This document shows, in pieces, positions 18,036-26,888 of a stretch of 53,896 nucleotides of DNA; position 1 is the first letter of the stretch, and each line of letters starts with the position of its first letter. Origin of the DNA: Symbiodinium natans (lineage: Eukaryota > Sar > Dinophyceae > Suessiales > Symbiodiniaceae); assembly GCA_905221605.1 (NCBI GenBank), contig CAJNDS010000276.1, positions 126,001 to 179,896 on the forward strand, in the 5' to 3' direction. The notes beneath the pieces are model-generated. The model saw nothing but the letters and a program-made list of their open reading frames with translations, was not told where the DNA came from and searched no databases. The position numbers were made by a program, and so were the translations under genes.

Positions 18036-21000
18036 AAAGTTCCATAAAGGGCAAACCGAGGTGGATCAAGATGTTTTGGCTAGGAAAACTTGGTGTATCT
18101 GACTTACACTTTGGTGTTTCCCCTGGAGGGTTTTTAATTTCTAGCCGCAGTGTCCGCAGAATGCCCCAACAGTACAGCCCTGAGCTTGTTCCCGTTGTGC
18201 GTGACATGCCTTGGACGCAATCAAGTTTCTTAGCAGGCCAGGCGGGGCAGGCACGCATGCAGCGTACACCCGCCATAGCGGACACAGTACACACATCTGA
18301 TCCCAGCCAGTCAGAGGGTGCTCTCGAGGCTGAGGCGAAAGGTCCTGCAGAGCCAGGTGGAGTGTTGCCTTATCCTGGCTACCTGCTTCCTGATGAAACG
18401 CCTCTCAGCGAGCTTGTCCCACCTTCGGCTTTGATCGCAAGCGGCACACCTGAGCCGCCAACTCCGAACCTGCACAGGCCAGTAGCTGTCACACCTATGG
18501 AGGTTGAGTCCTCAACCCCTACACCGCATGATGCAATCGCTTCAGGCCCTGCTCCAGCTGCCACACCAGCCGGCCATGGTTTAGGTCCTGCCCTTAGTGG
18601 TTCGATCCCTAGTGGTTTAGGGCCAGCCCCTAGGGTTGCAGATGGCGGTGGTGATGGGCCAGGCGGGGATGCTTTGCAAACAGCGCTCAAGCGTGCCAGG
18701 CTGAGGCTTGATGCAGTTCAGTTTGGCGGTGAGGAGTTTTATCACCTAGATGATGAGCCAATGAATCTTGATTTCGGAGACGAAGTGCTGTGTGAACTTG
18801 ATGCTTACGATCAGGCGCTTGACCAGTCGCTTGATTCCTTTGCAGATGAAGTATCCACTTCCGATGAGATCCCCGCATGCTTGATTCACGAGTTTTCAGA
18901 GCTTGAGCCCGAGTTAACACCGGAAGGCCTAGCCGAGGTCGACCGGGTTGCTATGCTGTATGAGGTTCGAAGGCTTGTTGGCATCGACGTCATTGAGGAG
19001 GTCTCAGGGCCACAGGTTGATCATCGCAAGCTTTCCACACGGTTCGTGTGCACGTGGAGGCCGAAGGAGATCAACGGGCGACTTTGCTGGCTCAGAAGAG
19101 CCCGTCTCGTTGCGCGAGAGTTCGCGTTTCTCGACCCGGGGCGCGAGGACCTGTACTCGCCAGCTTCAAGTTCGCTTCAGAGCAGAGTGATCCCTTCGCT
19201 GTTCATGAGCAACCGAGGTCAAGGCTGGTGCATGTGCAGCCTTGATGTTTCTGATGCCTACTTCAATTGTCTTCAGGGCGAGCCGACCTGCACTTCCGTG
19301 AGGATCGGGGATCAGGTTGTGTGGTTTCGTTTGCTCCGGTGCCTGCCTGGGCAGCGCGACGGATCAGCGCGGTGGTTTTCAAAGTTCAGCGAGACTTTGC
19401 AGACTGAAGCCGGGGCAGAGCTGATGCCCGAATTGCCGTCTTTGTTCCGCCTCACCGACGGCAGTGGCAAACCGCATGCAGCGGGCCTCATCCATGTTGA
19501 TGACATGCTGAGCACCGGAAGGAGAATGGCCTTGGAAGGCATGATCGAGAAGTTGAAAGGCCAGTTTCAACTGCGGGTTGAGTGGATCTGCAACACAGGA
19601 GATGAAATCCAGTTCCTAAAGAAACGCCATTTTCTTTTGTCTGAACATGAATTGATCATTCAGGTCAATGGCAAGCACCTCAGCAAGTTGCGAGACCTCA
19701 CGGGGAACCCGAAGGTTCGGAAGTCCCCTTTACCTTCAGGAAGATGCGAGACTGATGGCCCGAGCTTGGAACCTGAGCGTGCCGGTCTGTACCGGCAGGC
19801 AGTCGGTGTGCTGTTGTACTTGCAGGCTGACATGCCCGAGTCACAGTTTGCAATTCGGCTCCTGTCGACATGCATGTCGAACCCGACTGTGCCAGCCTGG
19901 GCATTGCTTCGACACTTGGTTGGCTATTTGACACATACGAGTGGGCACTGCATCTGTCTTGAAGCCGGTGAAGTCGGCGTGGGCCTGAAGATTCAAACCC
20001 CTGGTGAAAACGTGATTGAAGGCTTTAGTGATTCGGACTGGGCTGGCGATCGCCAGTCCAGAAGATCCGTGTCATCTTCAGCCATCCTTTGCAACAAGCA
20101 TTACATCCATGGGTCCTCCAAGACACAGAAGGTAGTCGCACTATCTTCGGCGGAGGCTGAGTTCCACTCAGCCGTCAGTACCAGCATTGACTGCATTCTT
20201 GTGAAGGCAATGTATGCTTTTCTGTCCCCTGACCGAACTGGCAGTCCGCACATCCTGGTGGATAACTCTGCCGCGCGAGCAGTCTGCCAGCGCAGCGGAG
20301 TGGGTCGAATCCGGCATCTCGATGCCAAGCTTCTTTGGATACAGGCCAAGGTAGCTGCCAATTCCTTGAGGATCCATGCTGTGGAGACAAATCTAAATGT
20401 CTCCGACATAGGCACTAAGGTGCTGTCGGTGCAGCGTGTGCGATTCCTTCTTGGGATGCTCAACGTACGCGACTCATCACAAGATTTCCAGGTGGTCGGA
20501 CAAGAACAGCTTGATGTGCTTGAGAACACAAAGGCTGTACGTGCGGCATGCAAGCAACTTCGAGGATATGCTAAGCGAGACAAGACTGGCGATGCCGCTA
20601 GAATCTTGAGTGTTGTGCTGTGTGCCATGCAGGCGCGTGATGCACTCGGCGCTGACACCCCCGGATCAGATGAGCCCAATGTTCCAGACGCCTTGAGCCA
20701 GGGCGACGACAACGAATCCTTGCTTGTGCGTGTGCTTCGTTGTATCGTGCAGGTGTGGTTTTTGATCGCTGAGATGTACGATCAGCATCCAGTGCCCTTC
20801 ATGATCTTTTGCCAGACCGTGTTTCTTGCATTGCTCATGATGTGCTTCTGTTGCCGCTGTCGCGGCACCACCACTGATGCAGAGGTTCCCAAGGTGGTTG
20901 TTGTGGTTTCTGCTAGTCCCGAACCTGCCGGCCCTAGTTCCTCTACAACCCCTAATGCACCGCTTGTACATGCTGAAAGCACGGTGACTTCAGATCCTCA

Positions 21001-21415
21001 GCCAGAAACTTGCACCGAGGCTGCATCCAGCAGCTCACAGCTTCCTGCACCAGCGCCTAAACGGCGCCCAACAGCTGTGCCGCCACCTGCAGAAGACAAC
21101 ATCAACCAGGTCCGTGATCGTCTTCACGCTTGGATGTATGAGAACATCGTAGTACCTTCAGTGCATGATGCACAGTACCCAGTCCATGGTGCTGCTATGC
21201 CAAAGCGACAGCTGAGACGCCGTCGACCTGTCCTTGAGGTGAATCCCGAATCACGGGTGTATGTGACGCTACGCCGTGGACATTGCTTTCACCTACGCAG
21301 ATCATGCACAGGTTTGAATCAAGCAGATGAGATCGAAAGGATTTTTCTAGCTGAAGCTCGACGTCGTGGAAAGGTGCCGTGCAACACATGTGCCCGTCAC
21401 TTGGCGACGCCCTAA
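18003..21415 (+). CDS. C integrase end, reverse transcriptase, RNase H and membrane/zinc tail
   Basis: One uninterrupted frame of over 1130 codons. It starts with FARVKSSIKGKPRW (integrase end) and an acidic Pro-rich linker. RT follows: RRARLVAREFAFLDPG, SLDVSDAYFNC, LPGQRDGSARWF and LIHVDDMLSTG (HVDD at 19493-19504), ending at GVLLYLQADMPESQFAIR. RNase H has FSDSDWAGD, LSSAEAEFHSA and LVDNSAARAV. After that come two hydrophobic stretches (LRCIVQVWFLIAEMY and FMIFCQTVFLALLMMCF), CCRCR, a long low-complexity linker and a terminal His/Cys domain (RGHCFHLRRSC ... GKVPCNTC). RT and RNase H look catalytically complete. Confidence 0.88.
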
Positions 21416-21879
21416 TTGGAATTTTGCCCGACTTGTTTCGCCCGGCTTGGTGATGCTCATGATGCTGTGACTGTGCCAGGTCAGCTTACTTGTCATGTTC
21501 CATTTTGGAACCAATCCTTGTCATTTCGAACCTCCAATGTGTCAATCCGAATGCCTTGGTTTGAGTGATGCATTGCACTCATCCCTCGTGCGATGGCAGC
21601 TAGGCCATCACAATCTTTTGCTACGAGCCTCAATGGCTAAGTGAAGGCGACATCCAGCCGCCTATGGCTTCCGCTTGGGCTATACAAGCATGCGTAGTTG
21701 TAGTTCCTTTGCCGTAGCCTGCAGAGTAGCTGAACACGAGCCAACGACCGTGACGGCAGTGCTCGCAACAGACCGAAATTTTGGGAGCTCTAGTGAACTA
21801 AGTGTGTGTTGTTTGTTGTGAAAAGGGGAGAGGCGATCCTAAGTGACAAAAGCCCGAAGCCTTCTGTTCGCCCTTTTGT
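21416..21879 (+). promoter_or_regulatory. C 3' untranslated region with islands shared with B
   Basis: Non-coding. Contains CTAGGCCATCACAATCT (21600-21616), the stem-loop GCTTG-GGCTATA-CAAGC (21673-21689) and TGAACTAAGTGTGTGTTG (from 21794), in the same order as in B. The stem of the hairpin is unchanged while the loop differs by one base. Confidence 0.65.
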
Positions 21880-21887
21880 AGGCGGGG
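21880..21887 (+). promoter_or_regulatory. C polypurine tract (AGGCGGGG)
   Basis: Identical octamer to that of B, directly before the TGTTTAGG start of the 3' LTR. Confidence 0.8.
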
Positions 21888-22055
21888 TGTTTAGGATTTC
21901 GCCTCCTTGAAACTCCCCACTTTATGTGATCTTGTCGTGGTTGCTTTACAGTATTTTCATGCTCCCAGTTTTCACTCACATGTCAATCAGTCATGTGCTT
22001 TGACGTGAGATTGCATTCGCACCGCAGGCGTCTTTTGTGTTTGAAAATCTTCGCA
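21888..22055 (+). repeat. 3' LTR of element C (168 bp)
   Basis: Starts TGTTTAGGATTTCGCC and ends TTCGCA. It lacks the 55 bp present in the 5' copy. ACTGT and the X codons follow directly. Confidence 0.9.
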
Positions 22056-22060
22056 ACTGT
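22056..22060. repeat. Target-site duplication of element C, right copy (ACTGT)
   Basis: Second copy of ACTGT, directly after the 3' LTR. Confidence 0.9.
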
Positions 22061-23088
22061 TGTACTTAGCGCCGGAACGGCCCGATCTGATGTATGTGCT
22101 GAAGAAACTTTCAACTAAGCTAGCAGCGCCTGTGGAAGCAGACATGGAACTGCTAAGGCATGCTGCGAAGTATCTGAAAGGTACACCTGACGTGTCGCTG
22201 ATACACAAGAAGAGCTACCCAGGAAGAAGTTTCATCGAAGAGCGAAATGAGAGAAAAGATGAAGAAGTTGAGAGAAATGTCTATGAGCAAGAGTCACTGT
22301 TGGAGATAGTGACGGATTCTGATTGGGCAGCCGACAGAGAGTCGAGGCAGAGCGTGTCGTGTGGAGCGATCATGCTGAATGGAAATCTGATTCATTTTCA
22401 GAGCAAGAGGCAGAAGAGCATAGCTCTCAGCTCATGCGAAGCGGAGACTATCGCCGCAACGTCAATACTTTCTGAAGGAGTGTTTCTGAAGGCATTGTTG
22501 ACGAAAATCCTCGGAAAAGAACCAAAGATGGTGATGTATTCAGATTCGAGCAGTTCAAGACAACTGATTGCTCGGAAAGGACTGGGGAAAGCCCGTCATC
22601 TCGACGTTGATCTGTTATGGATCCAGAGTATCCCGAGGTTGATCATAACCGAAGCGATCAAAGGAAAGGACAACCCAGCTGATCTGGGAACAAAGAGTTT
22701 AAGGAAAGACAAGATCCGAAAGTACATGACAAGCCTCGGATATGTAGGAGAGTTTGTGGACCAAGAAGAAGTTGAAAGGAATGTACAAGTGCGAAGAACG
22801 AACGGCAATGGCCGAAGCGGCAATGGCCGACGAATGAACGATGAGCGATTGGCGAAGATCATACAAGCCGTAACGATGGCTGTGTTGATAGGAATGGGAG
22901 AAGCCAAGAAAGCCAAGAAAGAAGATCAAGGACCGGGAATAGTCATGTGTATCATGATCGGTTGTGTGACATGCATGGTTTGTTGCACAGTTTATCCCGC
23001 AGCCGTTTTCTTGCTCAAGCGAGTAGGAAGAAAGGAAAGAAGAAAGAAAAGAGAACGATGGAAGAAGAGAAGACCCACGAACAGATGA
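22061..23088 (+). CDS. X RT end, RNase H and hydrophobic C-terminal module
   Basis: Open for over 340 codons. LAPERPDLMYVLKKLSTKL is the end of copia RT. RNase H shows IVTDSDWAADRESRQS, LSSCEAETIAA and MYSDSSSSRQL, with the GLGKARHLDVDLLWIQ signature, so its catalytic acids are intact. After NPADLGTKSLRKDKIRKYM come a helix (LAKIIQAVTMAVLIGMGEA) and a Cys-rich hydrophobic segment (GIVMCIMIGCVTCMVCC then TVYPAAVFLL) followed by a basic stop-transfer-like stretch. This is the X version of the membrane module of B and C. The frame ends in a Lys/Arg-rich tail where an A-rich slippage-prone run begins. Confidence 0.8.
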
Positions 23089-23618
23089 TGGAAGAGAAGG
23101 TTGAAGAGCCAAGGGAAATGAGAATTGGAGCTGAGGAAAGCAGGAAGAAGTTACTGGAGAATGCTCCAAAAGAAGAAGAACAGGCTAAAGAGCCAAAGGA
23201 AGAGTCCAAGGAAGAACCAAAGGAGGAGAAGAAGAAAGAGAAGAAAGGAAAGAAGAAGGAGAAGGATTCGTCGTGCAGTGATTCTGCAAGCGAGTCATCC
23301 TCAAGCGAGTCAAGTTCGAGGGAAGAGAAAAAGGAGAAGAAAGAAGAAAAGGACCAGAAGGAAGACAAGGACCAGAAAGACGACAAGGACCAGGAAGAAG
23401 ACGACCAGGAAGAAGACAAGGACCAGGAAGAAGTCAAGGACCAGGAAGAAGCGCCTGAGAAAGTGGACCAAGAAGGAAAGGAAGAGGAAGAGAAAAAGGA
23501 GGAAGAGGCCGAGAAGACCGAAGACGATGAAAGATACGTCCTCCTGGCAAAGGAATGCAGATGGACGAAAAGGGAGCAAAGATGCTCGAAGAGACAGGGA
23601 TCGATGGTGACGCCCTAA
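23058..23618 (+). CDS. X downstream region, Glu/Lys-rich segment
   Basis: This frame has an ATG at 23058, overlaps the end of the previous frame, and encodes about 185 residues made mostly of Glu, Lys, Asp and Gln with a Ser block in the middle. It contains repeated DQEED and KDQKED units. It may once have been fused to the membrane module, since the two frames meet in an A/G-rich run. Low complexity makes any function call unsafe. Confidence 0.45.
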   Translation: MEEEKTHEQMMEEKVEEPREMRIGAEESRKKLLENAPKEEEQAKEPKEESKEEPKEEKKKEKKGKKKEKDSSCSDSASESSSSESSSREEKKEKKEEKDQKEDKDQKDDKDQEEDDQEEDKDQEEVKDQEEAPEKVDQEGKEEEEKKEEEAEKTEDDERYVLLAKECRWTKREQRCSKRQGSMVTP

Positions 23619-24520
23619 GGTCCGAAGCGACGCAGAGAATGTTCCAAGAGTTCAAGGAGACGATGGAAAGTCCAGTCGTGAAGATCCCAACGGGATATGG
23701 AACAAGGGTGCAACAATGGTTGGCAGCCCTGAAAGAGCAAGAAGAAGATGAGAAGGATTCTGACGACTTGATGTACGAAGATGTCGCCAACGCAGAGAAG
23801 GAAGCGGAAGATGCCGAACGGGCATATGGCGAAAAGTACCGCGAGATCGAGAAGATGATGGAAGAGTGCAAAAGCCTTAAGTCCAAGGTGCAGAAGAAGA
23901 AGAAGGAAGCCGAAGGACATTTGGCGGATGAGTTCAAGCACTCAAGAAGAATGCTGAGCGTGGTAAGGATGCTTGTAGAGACAAGTGAAGAAGTGATGAA
24001 GTGTTTGGTGGAAGCATCGCCAGACTACGGTCGACTTTTCGAAGAAAGACCGAGAGTGTCCTTACTCGAGCGAATGCGCAAAAGGAAGATGGCCGAAGGA
24101 GCCAGCGAGGCAGAGTCAATGGCTGCAGGCTCGGAACGGCACGTAAAGACGAAGGCAATGCCAAAGCCTTTGAAGCTACGCAAGGAAATGCCAGAAGTCG
24201 TGCAAGTTGATGATGCCGTCGAAGAGAAGAAGAATGAAGGTGAAGGAAAGGAGAAAAAGAAAGAAGAGCCAGACCTGAGCAAGGTCAACCCAAGATGGCT
24301 TTTGAAGTCAGGGGAAAAGAGTACCCGAAGCGAAAAGGAGACGGGAGCGCGCCAGTCCGGATGTTTTTTCTGCAAGGGATCGCATCGTGCGATTAAATGC
24401 CAAGAGATGCTGGACTTGGCAAAAGAGATCACGGGAAAGGTGCCAAGTACCGATTGGCGAGAGAAAGAGAAGCGGTCTCTGGTGCAAGTGGTGCTGGTAC
24501 ACCACCAAGAACCCGTCTGA
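23555..24520 (+). CDS. X downstream region, coiled coil and CCHC-like zinc finger
   Basis: An open frame of 321 codons. It has a helical N-terminal part (GIDGDALRSEATQRMFQEF), a long coiled coil (EKYREIEKMMEECKSLKSK and on), a basic linker and GCFFCKGSHRAIKC, a C-X2-C-X3-H-X4-C finger one residue shorter than the usual nucleocapsid knuckle. The frame is lost near 24470. No homologue is recalled. Its place after pol is where some LTR elements carry an extra or env-like ORF. Confidence 0.5.
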   Translation: MQMDEKGAKMLEETGIDGDALRSEATQRMFQEFKETMESPVVKIPTGYGTRVQQWLAALKEQEEDEKDSDDLMYEDVANAEKEAEDAERAYGEKYREIEKMMEECKSLKSKVQKKKKEAEGHLADEFKHSRRMLSVVRMLVETSEEVMKCLVEASPDYGRLFEERPRVSLLERMRKRKMAEGASEAESMAAGSERHVKTKAMPKPLKLRKEMPEVVQVDDAVEEKKNEGEGKEKKKEEPDLSKVNPRWLLKSGEKSTRSEKETGARQSGCFFCKGSHRAIKCQEMLDLAKEITGKVPSTDWREKEKRSLVQVVLVHHQEPV

Positions 24521-24974
24521 GCACACGGGGTGGGGAAGCCATACCCACCAAAGGTGCTGGTACCAGAAGCAAGGCCAAGAGAATGAGGCCAAAGCCAAAG
24601 CCGAAAAGGAAAAGGCAGGAGCAAAGGAAGTCAATGAGGAAGTCCAGAAGATGGTGGATATGAGCGAGAGGCCTGCCGAGCCGAAAGGAATGCCACCGAA
24701 TCCCCAATGGGGGATGGAGACGCTCAAGAAGCGAAAGGAGCCGGAGACACCAGGACTAAGCGTCGAAGAAGTCCAAACAAGCGATGACGAAGCGAAGAAG
24801 AAGCAGGCGAAGGAGAACATCAAGAAGATCAAAAGAGAAGAAAGGAGAAAGGAGCGTGAAGAGAGGAAGAAGGCAAAGAAGGAAGAGAAGAATGCAAAGA
24901 AGGAAGAGAAGAAAAAGGCCAAGGGAAGCGAGGCCAAGGAGCCGACAGCCGAGATCGACAAAGAGGATCTGTAA
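24387..24974 (+). CDS. X downstream region, second Cys/His motif and basic coiled coil
   Basis: From about 24470 this frame continues the previous one with LWCKWCWYTTKNPSEHTGW and then SHTHQRCW, a second Cys/His cluster (C-X2-C ... H ... C). A long Glu/Lys/Arg helix follows (REERRKEREERKKAKKEEK), with the stop at 24972-24974. I infer that one zinc-finger/coiled-coil protein was broken by a single indel. Confidence 0.45.
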   Translation: MRLNAKRCWTWQKRSRERCQVPIGERKRSGLWCKWCWYTTKNPSEHTGWGSHTHQRCWYQKQGQENEAKAKAEKEKAGAKEVNEEVQKMVDMSERPAEPKGMPPNPQWGMETLKKRKEPETPGLSVEEVQTSDDEAKKKQAKENIKKIKREERRKEREERKKAKKEEKNAKKEEKKKAKGSEAKEPTAEIDKEDL

Positions 24975-25710
24975 GCGCTGAAGATCTGAAAAGGATGAGG
25001 GCGAAAGCCCAGGATTCTGCGGGCAATGGCCCAAATACCGCATTTTGCGAAGACCGAAAGGTAGAATCCAGTTTCACAAACGATTCGTTTCACCAAGCCA
25101 ATGGCAAAAATGGACGGTGCTTTGAAAAGCAAAGAGACAATGCAAAAAGCCGCTTGTGAGAAAGGCGTGCAGTGGTCTCGTGTTTCAAAGAAGCTACGAA
25201 GCAATGGTATGATGGTTTTGTTGCAAGCCACGGAGCACCACGAACGAAAGCACAAGTTTCAAAGAAACGAAATGCTGAGTGACTGATGGACTACGACGAG
25301 CTCGACACTGGCGAGAAAAAGTGAGTGCAAGCAGTAGAAGCGATTTGGTGCACGTAGAGTTACAGTTGCACAGAAGTGTTTCAAATTGCTCCAGGAGCCA
25401 AAGAAGAAAGAAGAAGGTTTACCCGAAGGGGTATGAGAAAAAGGAAAGATGGGCTCAACGGAGCATGAGAGAAAAGCGAGAAGGTGTTTGAAAATCGTTT
25501 CACCTAACGAGTTTCAAAGAGGGCGTAACAAACATTTCACTTTTCATGCCCGACTGTATATAGGCTCAAGCACCGCCCCTCGTGGAACGCCGCGAGTAGA
25601 GAAAAAGTGCGAAGAGAACTTGTGTTCTAGGAAAGGTTAAGAGTAGCCTTTAAAACTTTTAATCATTCTCGAATGGCCCAAACGCACTCGTCAGGCCCAC
25701 CCGGCTGAGG
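24975..25710. other. Non-coding stretch with seven GTTTCA motifs and a TATATA
   Basis: No convincing gene. GTTTCA occurs at 25071, 25087, 25182, 25256, 25378, 25497 and 25511, often extended to GTTTCAAAG or GTTTCACC. TATATA lies at 25557-25562. It may be the unrecognised 3' end (UTR or LTR) of X, or a promoter-like region. I cannot decide between these. Confidence 0.35.
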
Positions 25711-25790
25711 GCGCTACATGTTGCTTGTGTTGATTTTGCCGTTGTGGACGGGGAAGGTGGGTGTTTGTTTGTTTGTGCGCTTCCCTTGGT

Positions 25791-26221
25791 TAGTAAGAGC
25801 GAGAACGCCAAGGAAGTGCTTGGCGCATTGCGCGGGCCTTTGTCTGCTAGTAAGAGCGAGAACGCAGCAAAGGTTTGTGCTTTCGATGCATCCAGTTCGC
25901 GTGCGGTTGCTGTGCTGCTTGCTGTGTGGCTTTACCAGCCTGCATGCGTGAGGGCTGTGCTGCTCACTGTGTGGCTTACACCAGCCCTTTGCCTGTTGAT
26001 GCGAATAACTGCCCTACACCCAGCAGTAAGCCTGCCTCTCCCGCCCGTGCAGGGTATCAACTCTTTGCAACAGTGGAGTGCGCAATTGCCACGCCCCCTA
26101 GCTAGTACGAGCCTTGCCGCCAGGTGCCCGCACATGCACAGGCTCGAGGTGCACAGGCCCGTCCGGTTCAGGCGTGGCTGTAGGTGCCCGCGCATGCACA
26201 GGCTCAAGGTGCACAGGCCCT
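25791..26221. repeat. Mosaic of short local duplications
   Basis: Three duplicated pairs follow one another. TAGTAAGAGCGAGAACGC occurs at 25791-25808 and 25848-25865. A block around GCTGTGCTGCT...TGTGTGGCTT occurs at about 25908 and 25954. A 39-bp block starting AGGTGCCCGC occurs at 26123 and 26183 with two mismatches. No gene is recognised in the stretch. Confidence 0.7.
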
Positions 26222-26225
26222 TCCG

Positions 26226-26600
26226 GAAGGCCCAGAAGTCCTTTGGCCTATCAAACTGTTGCCTAAACCCTCCCGGAAGGCTCAATTAGGCTTCTCAAAC
26301 TGCCGTGCCAACAGTTGCCTGAAGGCCCAGAAGTGATTAGGCTTCTCAAACTGTTGCCTCAACCTTCCATGGAAGGCTCAGAAGTGATTAGGCCTCTCAA
26401 ACTGCTGCCTAAAACTTCTCCGGAAGGCCCAGCAGTGAGTAGACCTCTCAAACTGCTGCCTAAAACTTCTCCAGAAGGCCCAGAAGTAATTAGGCCCCGC
26501 AAACAGCTGCCGGAACCTTCGCCAGAAGGCCCAGAAGGGATGTGAGGAACTATTGCTTCAGCCTTCTCCAGCAGGCCCAGAAGTGACTAGGCCTAGCACT
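26226..26600 (+). repeat. 51-bp minisatellite, about 7-8 units, in frame as 17 residues
   Basis: Units begin GAAGGCCCAGAAGTGATTAG and recur near 26227, 26277, 26322, 26373, 26424, 26475, 26526 and 26572. From 26322 to 26526 the period is exactly 51 bp. One frame (26315-26545) reads four full copies of a 17-residue unit such as PEGPAVSRPLKLLPKTS. The outer units carry indels. Whether it is translated is unknown. Confidence 0.8.
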
Positions 26601-26661
26601 TTGCTGTGGGTCCCGCATCAGGTGTAGTCACGGGGTAAACCTGCTCGAAGTGCTCTCCACA

Positions 26662-26888
26662 AAAAATCGGCCGCTGCGCGGGGCTCCGAGTTACAAGGCC
26701 CCTTGACTCTCACACTTGACGCGCGGTTGGCTGCAGACCGTTAAGCAGCCTTGGGGGCCTTAAACTGCACCAGGTTAAGCATGCCAAACCGATAGGCTCC
26801 GGGTACCTGGGAAGCACATGAGCCAAGTGCCAGCCAGCAGCCTTTGGGGCTCTTGTGCCGTCTCAAAAATCGGCCGCTGCGCGGGGCT
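26662..26888. repeat. 24-bp direct repeat pair around a 179-bp spacer
   Basis: The same 24 bases, starting AAAAATCGGCCGC and ending GCGGGGCT, occur at 26662-26685 and 26865-26888. The G+C-rich part contains the palindrome CGGCCG. The spacer has no clear gene. Confidence 0.75.

Larger units (their letters stand above)
13854..22055 (+). mobile_element. Ty1/copia retrotransposon C, full length, nested in X
   Basis: This 8202-bp element inserted into the RT gene of X. It has LTRs of 223 and 168 bp, a primer-binding site, ORF1, Gag, protease, SAP, a deleted integrase, RT, RNase H and a membrane/zinc tail, then 3' UTR islands and the AGGCGGGG tract. The LTRs differ at 5 of 168 aligned bases plus a 55-bp indel, so it is older than B. 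Pol from the integrase end to the final stop is open for 1131 codons, better preserved than in B. Confidence 0.93.
22061..24974 (+). mobile_element. Host Ty1/copia element X, right segment
   Basis: Rest of X after insertion C: the RT end, RNase H, a hydrophobic module and an extra charged coiled-coil/zinc region. No 3' LTR can be recognised because the 5' copy is outside the window. The true end may lie beyond 24974, possibly in the 25.0-25.6 kb stretch. Confidence 0.75.

Noticed and set aside
23310-23610. Leu/Phe-rich minus-strand frames as membrane proteins
   Set aside because: They are the antisense of a Glu/Lys-rich coding stretch of element X and have no independent support.
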